The notes: generated by a model not told the origin, from the sequence alone. 64,000 bases of DNA from Flavobacterium crocinum (GCF_003122385.1 NZ_CP029255.1:558001-622000); one strand, 5' to 3'. Shown: positions 41,140 through 50,480, counted from the stretch's first letter. Translations and numbers: made by a program.

Positions 41140-44004
41140 TTAACCGACTAGGTTAATTATTTTCCCAGGAACAATAATCACTTTGTTTGGCGTTCTGCCG
41201 TCTAAGTGTTTTTGAGTTCTTTCGTCTTTCATAACGATTTCTTCGATTTGTTCTTTGGTTAAATCCAAAGGCAATTCGATTGTGAAACGCATTTTTCCGT
41301 TGAAAGAAACCGGGTATTCTTTATTAGTTTCAACTAAGTGTTTCTCTTCAAAAATTGGGAACGCCACTTCTGAAATTGAAGTTGTGTTTCCTAATTGTGA
41401 CCATAATTCTTCAGCGATATGCGGTGCATAAGGCGAAACTAAAATCGCTAAGGGCTCTAAAATCGCTCTTGAATGACAGTTTTGAGAAGACAATTCATTC
41501 ACACAAATCATAAACTGAGAAACCGAAGTATTGAAAGAGAAATTCTCGATATCTTCTGCTACTTTTTTGATGGTTTTATGCAATGATTTCAAATTGTCTT
41601 TTGTTGGTTCGTCGTTGTTTACGATTAAACCGTTGTCATCAAAATACAATCTCCATAGTTTTTTCAAGAAACCAAATACTCCGGAAATTCCGGCAGTATT
41701 CCAAGGTTTTGCCTGTTCCAACGGACCTAAGAACATTTCGTATAAACGTAATGTATCCGCTCCATATTCTGCGCAAATATCATCTGGCGTTACTACATTG
41801 TAATATGACTTAGACATTTTTTCCACTTCGCGTCCTACAATGTATTTTCCGTTTTCATCCAAAACAAATTCAGCCGTATTAAAATCTTCTCTCCAAGCTT
41901 TGAACTTTTCAATATTTAATTCATCTGAAGAATTAACAAAATTTACATCAACACGAATTGGCTGTACATTTTGACCTTCAATTTTGTTTTTAGAAACAAA
42001 AGTATTCGTTCCTTCCAATCGGTAAACATAAGCCGTTGTACCTAAAATCATTCCCTGATTGATCAGTTTTTTGAATGGCTCTTCGGTTGGAGCAAAACCT
42101 TTGTCTTTTAAGAATTTGTTCCAGAAACGAGAATACAATAAATGACCCGTTGCGTGCTCGCTTCCTCCAATGTATAAATCTACACTTTCCCAGTAAGCCA
42201 AAGCTTCTTTGCTTGCAAATTCATTTTCATTGTGAGCATCCATATAACGCATCCAGTACCATGAACTTCCCGCCCATCCTGGCATAGTGTTCAATTCTAA
42301 AGGAAAAATAGTCACATTGTCAATCAACTGCGTACTAACTACTGAACACTTAACACTGTCCCAAGCCCAAACTGCTGCGTTTCCTAATGGTGGTAAACCA
42401 TCTTCAGTTGGCAAGTATTTCTCAACTTCCGGCAAAATAATTGGCAAATGCTGAGACTCGATCATTTTTGGTAATCCATTCACATAATAAACTGGGAACG
42501 GCTCACCCCAATAACGTTGGCGAGAGAAAACAGCATCACGCAAACGGTAATTGGTTTTACCTTTTCCTTGTCCGATTTCTTCTAACTTTTCAATCGCTTT
42601 CTGAGTTCCTTTTTTATAATCTAAACCATTTAAGAAATCAGAATTTGCGATTTCAACGTTGTCTTTTGATCCGTAAGCCGCTTCAGAAATATCAACATTT
42701 GCGAAAATGTTTTTGATTTCCTGCATTCCGTTCTGACCTTTAAAGAAATTAGCAAAAGCGTAATCTCTTTCGTCTCCGCAAGGAACCGCCATTACAGCAC
42801 CTGTTCCGTAACCTGCTAAAACATAATCTCCAATCCAAACCGGAATTGGTTCTTTTGTAAATGGATGTTCCGCATAAGCACCAGTAAATGCACCCGAAAT
42901 GTTTTTTACATCGGCCATACGCTCACGCTCAGAACGTTTTGCTGTTTTTTCGATATACGCTTCAACTTCTGCTTTTTGTTCAGGAGTTGTAATTTTAGCC
43001 ACCAAATCATGTTCTGGCGCCAAAGTCATAAAAGTTACTCCAAAAATTGTATCAGGACGAGTTGTGAAAACTTCAATTACTTCGTTATGATCTTTCACAT
43101 TAAAAGTTACCAAAGCTCCAACCGATTTCCCGATCCAGTTTCTTTGTGACTCTTTAATTGACTCGCTCCAATCGATATCATTTAGACCTTGAAGCAAGCG
43201 TTCGGCATAAGCAGAAATTCGCATACTCCATTGTGTCATTTTTTTTCTTATAACAGGAAAGCCTCCACGCTCTGAAACTCCGTTTACAATTTCGTCGTTT
43301 GCCAAAACAGTTCCTAAGCCAGGACACCAGTTTACTTCGGTTTCTGCCAAATACGTTAATCTATATTGTAAAAGAATTTTTTCTTGCTCATCTGATGAAA
43401 AAGAGTTCCATTCGCTTGACGGAAAAACAGCAATATTATCGTCAGAAACTGCATTTACATTTGCATTTCCTTCTTTTTCAAAAATTGAAACTAAAGTTGA
43501 AATATCTTCTGCTTTGTCTGTATTTTTATTGTACCAAGAATTGAACAACTGGATAAAAATCCATTGTGTATGTTTGTAATAATCCGGATTTGACGTACGC
43601 ACTTCACGTGCCCAGTCAAAAGAAAAACCGATTTTATCTAATTGTTTTCTATAACCAGCAATTTGTTTTCCTTCTTTGTCAACACCACCGTCAATATTTA
43701 CACGTGTTGTATCTTCCGGACGTTGTCCTGTCTGAATTGCATATTGTTCTGCAGGCAATCCGAAACTATCGTAACCCATTGGGTGCAAAACATTGAAACC
43801 CTGATGTCTTTTGAAACGAGAATACACATCTGAAGCAATATACCCCAGCGGATGCCCAACGTGTAATCCTGCTCCGGACGGATAAGGAAACATGTCGAGA
43901 ACATAATGTTTCGGCTTTTCAGAGTTATTTTTTGCTGCAAAAGTTTGATTTTCTGCCCAATATTTTTGCCATTTGGCTTCAATTTCGTTTGGATTGTACT
44001 TCAT
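41140..44004 (-). CDS. leuS: leucyl-tRNA synthetase
   Basis: A 954-residue class I synthetase that charges tRNA-Leu. HIGH is present as HVGH in SGAGLHVGHPLGY (about 44-56), the catalytic WAGSSWYWMRYMDA block follows TMPG near 570, and KMSKS is in VEKMSKSYYNV (about 718-728). The editing (CP1) domain is present, with TTRPDTIFGVTF. A short surface stretch just before the WAGSS block (KCSVVSTQLID) is encoded by DNA at about 42322-42360 that looks like the CAGTGTTCAGT intergenic repeat. No nearby gene shares its operon. Confidence 0.97.
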   Translation of the reverse strand: MKYNPNEIEAKWQKYWAENQTFAAKNNSEKPKHYVLDMFPYPSGAGLHVGHPLGYIASDVYSRFKRHQGFNVLHPMGYDSFGLPAEQYAIQTGQRPEDTTRVNIDGGVDKEGKQIAGYRKQLDKIGFSFDWAREVRTSNPDYYKHTQWIFIQLFNSWYNKNTDKAEDISTLVSIFEKEGNANVNAVSDDNIAVFPSSEWNSFSSDEQEKILLQYRLTYLAETEVNWCPGLGTVLANDEIVNGVSERGGFPVIRKKMTQWSMRISAYAERLLQGLNDIDWSESIKESQRNWIGKSVGALVTFNVKDHNEVIEVFTTRPDTIFGVTFMTLAPEHDLVAKITTPEQKAEVEAYIEKTAKRSERERMADVKNISGAFTGAYAEHPFTKEPIPVWIGDYVLAGYGTGAVMAVPCGDERDYAFANFFKGQNGMQEIKNIFANVDISEAAYGSKDNVEIANSDFLNGLDYKKGTQKAIEKLEEIGQGKGKTNYRLRDAVFSRQRYWGEPFPVYYVNGLPKMIESQHLPIILPEVEKYLPTEDGLPPLGNAAVWAWDSVKCSVVSTQLIDNVTIFPLELNTMPGWAGSSWYWMRYMDAHNENEFASKEALAYWESVDLYIGGSEHATGHLLYSRFWNKFLKDKGFAPTEEPFKKLINQGMILGTTAYVYRLEGTNTFVSKNKIEGQNVQPIRVDVNFVNSSDELNIEKFKAWREDFNTAEFVLDENGKYIVGREVEKMSKSYYNVVTPDDICAEYGADTLRLYEMFLGPLEQAKPWNTAGISGVFGFLKKLWRLYFDDNGLIVNNDEPTKDNLKSLHKTIKKVAEDIENFSFNTSVSQFMICVNELSSQNCHSRAILEPLAILVSPYAPHIAEELWSQLGNTTSISEVAFPIFEEKHLVETNKEYPVSFNGKMRFTIELPLDLTKEQIEEIVMKDERTQKHLDGRTPNKVIIVPGKIINLVG

Positions 44005-44191
44005 TTCTAAGTGACTAAGATTCTAAGTTACTAAGGTTCTAAGCTTTTCACTAAATTATTTTAGCGGCAAATTTACATTTATTGTTGTTTGTTACAAAGC
44101 TATTTCACTGGCAAACAAATAAAATAACAAAATACTTATTCAAATTAAGTAAAAATACGTAATATTGAATCTCCATTAACTATTCCATTTT

Positions 44192-44788
44192 ATGAAAACA
44201 AAAAACTACATTTTAATTCTATTCATTGCTTTTTCCTGTTCCATGTGCAATTCTTCCAAAAAAGATAAAGAAGAAACTGTTTCTGTTGAAAAAATATCAG
44301 ATAAACCGAAACATGAACATACCGTTCTTACGGCCGAAGACAGTTTAAAACTTGCCAATCATACTATCGAAATAAAAGGAGAAGTTGAAAATCAACTGCA
44401 ATTAACTGTCGATTCTTTGAAAAAGATGAAAGTAGTAACTATTGAAAATCTCAAAATAACTGGTAAAGGAGGCGCAATTAAAAGAGAGGTTAAATCTTGT
44501 AAAGCTGTTCTTTTGAGAGATATTTTAGATAAAGCAAAAATCAAACAAACCGATCATAAAGACAGAAACTTCTATATTGTAGAAAGCGCTTCCGACGATT
44601 ATAAAGCTACTTTTTCATGGGCAGAAATTTTCAATAATCCAACGGGAGACAATGCTTACATCATCTTCGAAGAAAATGGCAAACCAGTGAAAAACGGTGA
44701 AATGATTGGGCTGTGCAAAAATGATATTGCAAGTGGGCCTCGTCATGTTTATTGGTTAAAAAGCATAGAGGTTTATAAGGTTAAATAA
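44192..44788 (+). CDS. lipoprotein with molybdopterin-oxidoreductase-like domain
   Basis: A 198-residue lipoprotein. Residues 1-19 are a signal peptide; the lipidated Cys is C16 or C19 in FSCSMCNS. Residues about 55-197 match the sulfite-oxidase-type molybdopterin-binding fold (TIEIKGEVENQLQLTVDSLK, then SCKAVLLRDILDKA and ASDDYKATFSWAE). It is too short for a full molybdoenzyme, and no molybdopterin-synthesis gene is nearby. It may bind another small ligand or be a structural relative that lost the cofactor. It lies between leuS and ftsX, without clear operon partners. Confidence 0.72.
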   Translation: MKTKNYILILFIAFSCSMCNSSKKDKEETVSVEKISDKPKHEHTVLTAEDSLKLANHTIEIKGEVENQLQLTVDSLKKMKVVTIENLKITGKGGAIKREVKSCKAVLLRDILDKAKIKQTDHKDRNFYIVESASDDYKATFSWAEIFNNPTGDNAYIIFEENGKPVKNGEMIGLCKNDIASGPRHVYWLKSIEVYKVK

Positions 44789-44813
44789 GATTGTGAGATA
44801 CTAAGATTTCTTT

Positions 44814-45163
44814 CTTAACCGCAAGGCACGCTAAATTTTAATCAAACTATACGTTTACAAAACGCAAGGTTCGCAAAGCTGTATTTTAGACAAAGCTTTG
44901 CGAACTTTACATTTAGACAAGTTTCAATATATTTTTTTTAAATCTTATTGTCAAACATAACCCGTGGTTTCAACCACGGGAGTACAAATTGTAACCATGA
45001 TTGTGTTCCCGTGGTTGAAACCACGGGCTATATTTAAAATACAAAACGCAAGCTTTGCTTTTCTAGCCACAGATTAAAAGGATTAAAATGATTTTTAAAA
45101 TCTATGTGAATCCTTTTAATTTGTGGCTATACTTTTTTACTTTGCGAACTTTGCGGTTAAATT
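44814..45163. repeat. Nested set of dispersed inverted repeats
   Basis: The gap 44789-45293 contains repeats within repeats. CTTAACCGCAAGGCACG (44814) and CTTTGCGAACTTTGCGGTTAA (to 45160) form outer arms. Inside lie a GGTTCGCAAAGC pair with GCTTTGCGAAC (44868-44905), two CCCGTGG hairpins in opposite sense (44961-44980 and 45008-45027), and GCCACAGATTAAAAGGATT (45066) against AATCCTTTTAATTTGTGGC (to 45127). No gene is seen. Confidence 0.75.
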
Positions 45164-45293
45164 TAACACGAAGCTTTACGGTTAAACTCTCATTTTTTCA
45201 ATATCTAAATTATACTTTTAATTATAAAAGTTTGTTATTAACTTTAAATACAGGAAATACTTTATTATTTTTACCACATAATTTAAGCAGACT

Positions 45294-46169
45294 ATGAGTT
45301 CTAACTTTGATAAATTTCAAAAACGCAGGTTAATTTCCTCTTATTTTTCGGTAGTGTTAAGTGTATTCTTGGTTTTATTCCTTTTGGGAGTACTGGGATT
45401 ATTCATTATCAATTCTAAACAGCTGGCAGACGACTTTAAAGAAAAAATCGCGATGACGGTTTTTTTCAAAAATGAAGCAAATGACAGTATTATCAAAGCA
45501 TTTGATACCGAATTAAAAAGAGCTCCTTTTGCACTTTCTCATGTTTATGTTTCTAAAGAAAAAGCGGCAAAAGAACATACTGACATTATCGGAGAAGATT
45601 TCCTTACTTTCTTAGGAGAAAATCCTTTATTGAATTCATACGATATTCATTTAAAAGCAGATTATGTTGAAAGAGACAGCATTGTGAAAATTGAAAATCG
45701 TCTGCGTAAAAATGCTATGATTTCTGATATTGTTTACGATAAACAATTGGTAAATCTGGTAAATGACAACATCAAAAAAGTAAGTATGTGGATTTTAATT
45801 GTCAGTGGTTTCCTTACCGTTATTGCTGTTTTATTAATAAACAGTTCACTTCGTTTATCAATACACTCTAATCGTTTTATCATTAAAACCATGCAGATGG
45901 TTGGAGCTACAAAAGCGTTTATCCGTAAACCTTTTGTAATGCGAAGCGTAAAACTTGGAATGCTTGGTGCCGGTTTAGCCATCATTGCTTTAATCGCACT
46001 TTTACTGTATGTAGACACTAATTTCCCTGGTTTAGGAATTCTAGAAGACAAAGCCTTAACTGGTTTGGTTTTAATTGCCGTTTTCGGATTAGGTGTTTTA
46101 ATTACTTGGGTAAGTACACATTTTGCAACTCAGCGTTTCCTTAACTTAAGAACTGACGATCTTTATTAA
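45294..46169 (+). CDS. ftsX: cell-division ABC transporter permease FtsX
   Basis: A 291-residue inner-membrane protein that with FtsE links the divisome to peptidoglycan hydrolases. Four helices (about 20-42, 164-188, 216-240, 258-282) enclose a large periplasmic loop (about 45-160) between helices 1 and 2, as in FtsX. MQMVGATKAFIRKPF (about 200-214) is the family signature. The ftsE gene is not in the window, and in Bacteroidota it is often encoded apart. It starts the run ftsX-DUF3098-uppP-truB, an order common in flavobacteria. Confidence 0.93.
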   Translation: MSSNFDKFQKRRLISSYFSVVLSVFLVLFLLGVLGLFIINSKQLADDFKEKIAMTVFFKNEANDSIIKAFDTELKRAPFALSHVYVSKEKAAKEHTDIIGEDFLTFLGENPLLNSYDIHLKADYVERDSIVKIENRLRKNAMISDIVYDKQLVNLVNDNIKKVSMWILIVSGFLTVIAVLLINSSLRLSIHSNRFIIKTMQMVGATKAFIRKPFVMRSVKLGMLGAGLAIIALIALLLYVDTNFPGLGILEDKALTGLVLIAVFGLGVLITWVSTHFATQRFLNLRTDDLY

Positions 46170-46282
46170 TTTTAGATTTCTGAATTTAGATTTTAGATTT
46201 TAAAAAGTGCCTTCGATTTCGCTCAGGCTGACAAATAAATAAAAAAACACCCTTGCTATTAAAGGGAAACAAAATATAAAAA

Positions 46283-46537
46283 ATGAAAAATAACAATAAA
46301 GAAGAACAACAAGTTCAAAAACAGGAATTCCTTTTTGACAGCATCAATTACAAAATCCTTTTAATTGGTATTGCTGTTATTGCCATCGGATTTATTTTAA
46401 TGTCTGGCGGAGGAAGTAAAGATCCAAATGTTTTTAACGAAGATATTTTCAGCTTTAGACGTATCCGTTTGGCACCGACAACTGTTTTAATTGGTTTCGG
46501 AATCACGATTTATTCTATTTTCAAAAAATCTAAATAA
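46283..46537 (+). CDS. DUF3098 membrane protein
   Basis: An 84-residue protein with a charged, Gln/Lys-rich N terminus (about 1-18) and two hydrophobic helices (about 25-43 and 62-79). GGGSKDPNVFNEDIFSFRRI between them is the DUF3098 core. The family is found in Bacteroidota beside ftsX and uppP, which suggests a role in envelope growth or division; the activity is unknown. Confidence 0.87.
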   Translation: MKNNNKEEQQVQKQEFLFDSINYKILLIGIAVIAIGFILMSGGGSKDPNVFNEDIFSFRRIRLAPTTVLIGFGITIYSIFKKSK

Positions 46538-46616
46538 ATAGATTTGTAGATTTTAATAATCTGAGCAAAGCGAAAGAAATAATCTAAAATCTGAAATCTA
46601 AAATCTAAAATTCTAA

Positions 46617-47414
46617 ATGAATACATTACAAGCTATTGTTCTTGCTATTATTGAAGGAATCACAGAATTTCTGCCAGTATCTTCAACTGGACACATGATT
46701 ATTGCGTCTTCTTTTTTCGGAATTGCGCATGATGATTTTACTAAACTTTTTACCATTGTAATTCAGCTTGGTGCCATTCTTTCTGTGGTAATTTTATATT
46801 TCAAACGTTTCTTTCAAACCTTTGATTTTTACTTTAAACTTTTAGTTGCTTTTATTCCAGCGGTTGTTTTAGGATTACTTTTAAGTGACTTTATTGACGG
46901 TTTGCTGGAGAATCCTGTTACTGTAGCTGTTTCACTTCTTCTTGGAGGAATTATTTTATTGAAAGTAGACGAATGGTTTAACAAACCAAACGATCCGGAA
47001 GTTTCAACTGAAATTACATACGCAAAAGCATTAAAAATTGGCTTGTTTCAATGTTTGGCCATGATTCCCGGAGTTTCACGAAGCGGAGCCAGTATTGTTG
47101 GAGGTATGGCTCAAAAATTGACCAGAACTTCGGCTGCTGAATTTTCTTTTTTCCTTGCAGTTCCAACTATGTTGGGAGCTACAGCAAAAAAATGTTACGA
47201 TTATTACAAAGCAGGTTTTGAATTATCTCACGATCAGGTAAACATGCTTATTATTGGAAATATTGTGGCGTTTATTGTCGCACTTTTGGCTATCAAAACT
47301 TTTATTGGATTCTTAACTAAAAATGGTTTTAAAGTTTTTGGTTATTACAGAATTCTTGCCGGAATCATTTTATTACTGATTCACTTTTTCATTCACCCGC
47401 TTACGATTATATAA
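46617..47414 (+). CDS. uppP: undecaprenyl-diphosphate phosphatase
   Basis: A 265-residue integral membrane enzyme that removes a phosphate from undecaprenyl diphosphate to recycle the lipid carrier of cell-wall synthesis; it is also known as BacA. The two active-site motifs are visible: [14 protein letters not shown] (14-27) and [15 protein letters not shown] (about 150-164). Eight helices fit the family. The stop codon overlaps the truB ATG (TAATG), so the two are co-translated. Confidence 0.96.
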   Translation: MNTLQAIVLAIIEGITEFLPVSSTGHMIIASSFFGIAHDDFTKLFTIVIQLGAILSVVILYFKRFFQTFDFYFKLLVAFIPAVVLGLLLSDFIDGLLENPVTVAVSLLLGGIILLKVDEWFNKPNDPEVSTEITYAKALKIGLFQCLAMIPGVSRSGASIVGGMAQKLTRTSAAEFSFFLAVPTMLGATAKKCYDYYKAGFELSHDQVNMLIIGNIVAFIVALLAIKTFIGFLTKNGFKVFGYYRILAGIILLLIHFFIHPLTII

Positions 47415-48109
47415 TGACACCTGAAGAATATTTAAACGGACAAGTTTTATTGATTGACAAACCATTAAAATGGAGTTCGTTTCAAGCTGTCAATAAATTA
47501 AAATACCTTTTAATTAATAAAGTTGGACTTCCTAAAAAGTTCAAAATTGGTCATGCCGGAACTTTAGATCCTTTAGCAAGCGGACTTTTATTAATCTGTA
47601 CCGGAAAATTCACAAAAAAAATATCGGAGCTTCAAGGTCAGGCAAAAGAATATACCGGAACTTTTTACATTGGAGCCACTACTCCATCTTATGATTTGGA
47701 AACTGAAATCGATCAGACTTTCCCAACAGATCATATTGATGAAGCTTTGATTCATGAAACGGTAAAACAATTTTTAGGCGAAATTGATCAAAAACCGCCT
47801 ATTTTTTCGGCAATTAAAAAAGATGGTGTTCGTTTGTACGAGCATGCACGCGCCGGAGAATCTATAGAAATTGAGAGCAGAAAAACAACTATCCACGAAT
47901 TTGAAATTACAAGAATCGCATTGCCTGAAGTAGATTTCAGAGTCGTTTGCTCTAAAGGAACTTATATTCGTTCACTTGCTTACGATTTTGGAAAAGCGAT
48001 GAATTCAGGTTCACATTTGACTGTTTTACGCCGAACTAAAATTGGTGATTATGATGTCAAAAATGCAATCGATATTACTTTGTTTGAAGAAGAACTTTTA
48101 AAAAAATAA
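47414..48109 (+). CDS. truB: tRNA pseudouridine-55 synthase
   Basis: A 231-residue enzyme that makes pseudouridine at position 55 of the tRNA T-arm. The catalytic motif GHAGTLDPLASGLL (about 45-58) contains the nucleophile Asp. GQAKEYTGTFYIGATTPSYD and KGTYIRSLAYDFG are further family blocks. It overlaps uppP by one base and precedes a small secreted protein gene by 8 bp. Confidence 0.96.
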   Translation: MTPEEYLNGQVLLIDKPLKWSSFQAVNKLKYLLINKVGLPKKFKIGHAGTLDPLASGLLLICTGKFTKKISELQGQAKEYTGTFYIGATTPSYDLETEIDQTFPTDHIDEALIHETVKQFLGEIDQKPPIFSAIKKDGVRLYEHARAGESIEIESRKTTIHEFEITRIALPEVDFRVVCSKGTYIRSLAYDFGKAMNSGSHLTVLRRTKIGDYDVKNAIDITLFEEELLKK

Positions 48110-48117
48110 AATCCTGT

Positions 48118-48681
48118 ATGAAAAGAATTTTACTGACTATTGCGTTTATTACTTTTTTTAATTCTTTCATATACAGTCAGATAACTAAATTCACTTATAC
48201 CCAATTTGATATTGCAGTTTCTATAACCGGAAATCCTGACAGAGATAATTACTATTACGAACCTGAATCGACTTCTACAACTGCCTTTTTTGTTCCAAAT
48301 GGACTTGGTTCACAAATTGGCTATGGAGTTCATTATAAAAAATGGCTAACATTAGGAGTTCACAGCGGTATTGACTGGAAATGGGATAACAAAATTGTTG
48401 CTGTACCCGTTTTTCTAAATCTGGGTTTTAGTCCAAAAGTTGGTCCGGAAACCCGAATTATGCTTCAGGCCGGTTACGGAAAAGGATTTGCTTTAGGTCG
48501 TGGAAATTTAAACGGAGAATACAAAAAACTAAAACTTGGAATTGGTTCAGATGATTTTATCATTTTTGCTGAAATAAGTGATTATGCTTTTCCGCTTCAT
48601 GACCAAAAAAGTATTGGTGGCATCTCTTTTGGCGTAACACTTCAGGATTTCTTTTATTATAAATCCGAAACCTCAGAATAA
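48118..48681 (+). CDS. secreted beta-barrel-like protein, unknown
   Basis: A 187-residue protein with a signal peptide (1-20, ending IYSQ). The mature part has Gly/Tyr-rich amphipathic strands (GSQIGYGVHYKKWLTLGVHS, FLNLGFSPKVG and IMLQAGYGKGFALG) like a small eight-stranded outer-membrane barrel. It follows truB by 8 bp and closes the operon. No family is recognised. Confidence 0.65.
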   Translation: MKRILLTIAFITFFNSFIYSQITKFTYTQFDIAVSITGNPDRDNYYYEPESTSTTAFFVPNGLGSQIGYGVHYKKWLTLGVHSGIDWKWDNKIVAVPVFLNLGFSPKVGPETRIMLQAGYGKGFALGRGNLNGEYKKLKLGIGSDDFIIFAEISDYAFPLHDQKSIGGISFGVTLQDFFYYKSETSE

Positions 48682-48702
48682 CTGCTTTCTAAAAATAAAA
48701 AA

Positions 48703-48728
48703 GCACATTACATAAAAACATAATGTGC
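48703..48728. terminator. Hairpin ending the ftsX-truB operon
   Basis: GCACATTA pairs with TAATGTGC around a 10-base loop. The T-run is poor on the plus strand, so it is only a probable terminator. The rest of the 452-bp gap to 49134 is AT-rich without a gene that I can support. Confidence 0.5.
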
Positions 48729-49133
48729 CAGGCTCTTGTAATAAGTAATGCTATTTCATACTTATCCTGAGTTAATAGTGAGGCACATTTTTTCCTCCAA
48801 ATAAAAATTGAGAGAAGAAATCATAAAACCTTTCGAATAACTTTTTCATAATAGTGCACTTTTAATTGTTAAACATTAAATTAAACACCAATAAAAAGAG
48901 TAAATCAGAAAGTTATAATAGAAGTGGGATTAGTATCACTAAGATACAAAATTCTAGACGAAATAAAAATTTAGAACCTATTATTTAACATCTTATTTGA
49001 TTTATTACCAACACGTTATCAACAATTTCACAACGATTACTTTTCTAAAACAAATAGTCATTACAGGTCGCATTATTTGATAAGTCCTATTATTTAACAG
49101 TTCTTTTCAAATCTTTTTACTAACTTTACTTTT

Positions 49134-49298
49134 ATGAAGACAAAAAAAAATAACTCTGACAATCTTGCGACCCCCGGAAAACCAATGTCTCAAAAAAAAT
49201 TCACTTCAATGATTAAAGAAGCTGAAGAAGGAACTTTTTACACTTTGGAAGAATCTAAGAAGAATTTTGAAACATGGCGATTACAAAGAAAAAAGTAG
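49134..49298 (+). CDS. antitoxin of a ParE-type toxin-antitoxin pair
   Basis: ATG at 49134 to TAG at 49296-49298 encodes 54 residues: a basic N terminus (MKTKKNNSDN), then KFTSMIKEAEEGTFYTLEES with an acidic helix and a basic end. It overlaps the toxin gene by 25 bp, as toxin-antitoxin genes often do. It has the size and place of an antitoxin. I cannot detect a DNA-binding fold, so its toxin-binding role is inferred from position. Confidence 0.65.
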   Translation: MKTKKNNSDNLATPGKPMSQKKFTSMIKEAEEGTFYTLEESKKNFETWRLQRKK

Positions 49299-49618
49299 TT
49301 ACTTCTGCCCTTTTTGATTTTGTAGATCTACCCTTAATTCATGAATATGGAACTGAAACTTTCGGTATCAGACTTGCAGACGCTTTTATTGCCGAAATAT
49401 ACTCTTCTTTAGACACTTTATCAAAAGAATATTTAATCCATCCTGAATGTCGTCATCTAGTAACAAAAAGTAAAAAATATCGCAATATTATACTAGGCTC
49501 TTATCTGATTATATACCGTATAACTGAAATGCGAATCGAAGTTTTGAGAGCTTTTCATGGAAGTCGTTCTCCCAAAACTATCGCGAAAACAAAAAAAATC
49601 ACAATCGATTATACTTAA
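49274..49618 (+). CDS. RelE/ParE-family toxin
   Basis: A 114-residue protein of the RelE/ParE superfamily. The core fits the family pattern: SALFDFVDLPLIHEYGTETF, then the helix FGIRLADAFIAEIYSSLDTL, and the strand YRNIILGSYLIIYRITEMRI followed by EVLRAFHGSR. ParE toxins block gyrase, while RelE toxins cleave mRNA on the ribosome; the ending VLRAFHGSR is ParE-like. It is coupled to a 54-residue upstream gene. Its 3' end overlaps the convergent thioredoxin-like gene by 20 bp. Confidence 0.8.
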   Translation: MAITKKKVVTSALFDFVDLPLIHEYGTETFGIRLADAFIAEIYSSLDTLSKEYLIHPECRHLVTKSKKYRNIILGSYLIIYRITEMRIEVLRAFHGSRSPKTIAKTKKITIDYT

Positions 49619-50216
49619 TATTCTCCATAATTTCAAGCAATTCTTCTTGTACAGAAATTCCTTTATCTGCCAAATACCACAACTGTAAATCGGTTTTTAT
49701 TTTTTCATCAATTGGCCCAACTTCTCTTTTATGTGTCGCCATCAATTCAGATGCTCCTTTTGGTCTTGGTCCCCAATCTGCGCGAACAATTCCCGCTTCT
49801 TTGCAAATTATAATCACTTTCGGAATTGCTCTTCCGCCATTCGTTAAATATTGATTCATCAAATCGTCGTTTTCATCGCGAAGTGCAATTCTTAGATCAA
49901 TTCTTTTGTTAGAAACATGAGCCATTTTATCTAAAACAGGAAGAATTTGTGCCGCATCACCGCACCAGCCTTCTGACAAAACTAACCAAATATAATGATT
50001 GTCCAGATTTTGAAGTTTCTCAGCGACTTCATCAGAAATTTTTATGGTTTTCTCCAGCCTGTTCATTCTCGCTTCATTCAATTTCGAATAGTTAGTCAAA
50101 CTTTCTGACTGTTCATTTCCGGTTGATTTTCCTTCAGATAATAAATCGGTTACTAATTTTCGGTATTCTGCATAAGAATGACTATTGAATAATGCTTTGG
50201 CTACAGTACTTTTCAT
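49599..50216 (-). CDS. thioredoxin-fold protein with a single active-site cysteine
   Basis: A 205-residue cytosolic protein of the thioredoxin superfamily. The motif WLVLSEGWCGDAA (about 78-90) sits where thioredoxins have WCGPC; the second Cys is replaced, leaving WCGD. GGRAIPKVIII keeps the cis-Pro. Proteins with this motif are common in Firmicutes and Bacteroidota, and a monothiol or peroxide-linked role is proposed. It is a single gene convergent with the toxin. Confidence 0.8.
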   Translation of the reverse strand: MKSTVAKALFNSHSYAEYRKLVTDLLSEGKSTGNEQSESLTNYSKLNEARMNRLEKTIKISDEVAEKLQNLDNHYIWLVLSEGWCGDAAQILPVLDKMAHVSNKRIDLRIALRDENDDLMNQYLTNGGRAIPKVIIICKEAGIVRADWGPRPKGASELMATHKREVGPIDEKIKTDLQLWYLADKGISVQEELLEIMENIKYNRL

Positions 50217-50330
50217 ATTTGTTTATTTTTTGTTACAATAAAAATACAAAATTTAGAAAGATGCCGAAATGACATTTGTCACATTTAATAATTTGTTTGA
50301 GTTTCATTGAGTCGTAATTTGAAATGAGAA

Positions 50331-50480
50331 TTTAACGCAAAGGACACAAAGAAATTTATCCCAAATGCTGAAATAGGAAATTATTAAGTTCGCAAAGCTT
50401 TGTGTTGAAAAAGCTTTGCGAACTTTTCTCTTCAAAGAGTATCTACACAAAATTCTTTGCGCTCTTTGCGATAAAAAACA
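50331..50480. repeat. GCAAAG-type nested inverted repeats
   Basis: AACGCAAAGGACACAAAGAA (from 50334) pairs loosely with TTCTTTGCGCTCTTTGCG (to about 50471), and inside lies TTCGCAAAGCTTT against AAAGCTTTGCGAA. The 390-bp gap 50217-50606 has no gene besides this repeat and the pyrH promoter. Confidence 0.65.

Noticed and set aside
45088..45297. 69-residue frame before ftsX
   Set aside because: It starts within the nested repeats and overlaps the ftsX start; it has no recognisable features.
48682..49133. Possible RNA gene in the 452-bp gap before the toxin-antitoxin genes
   Set aside because: Only one weak hairpin is visible. I could not fold a tRNA or recognise any known RNA.
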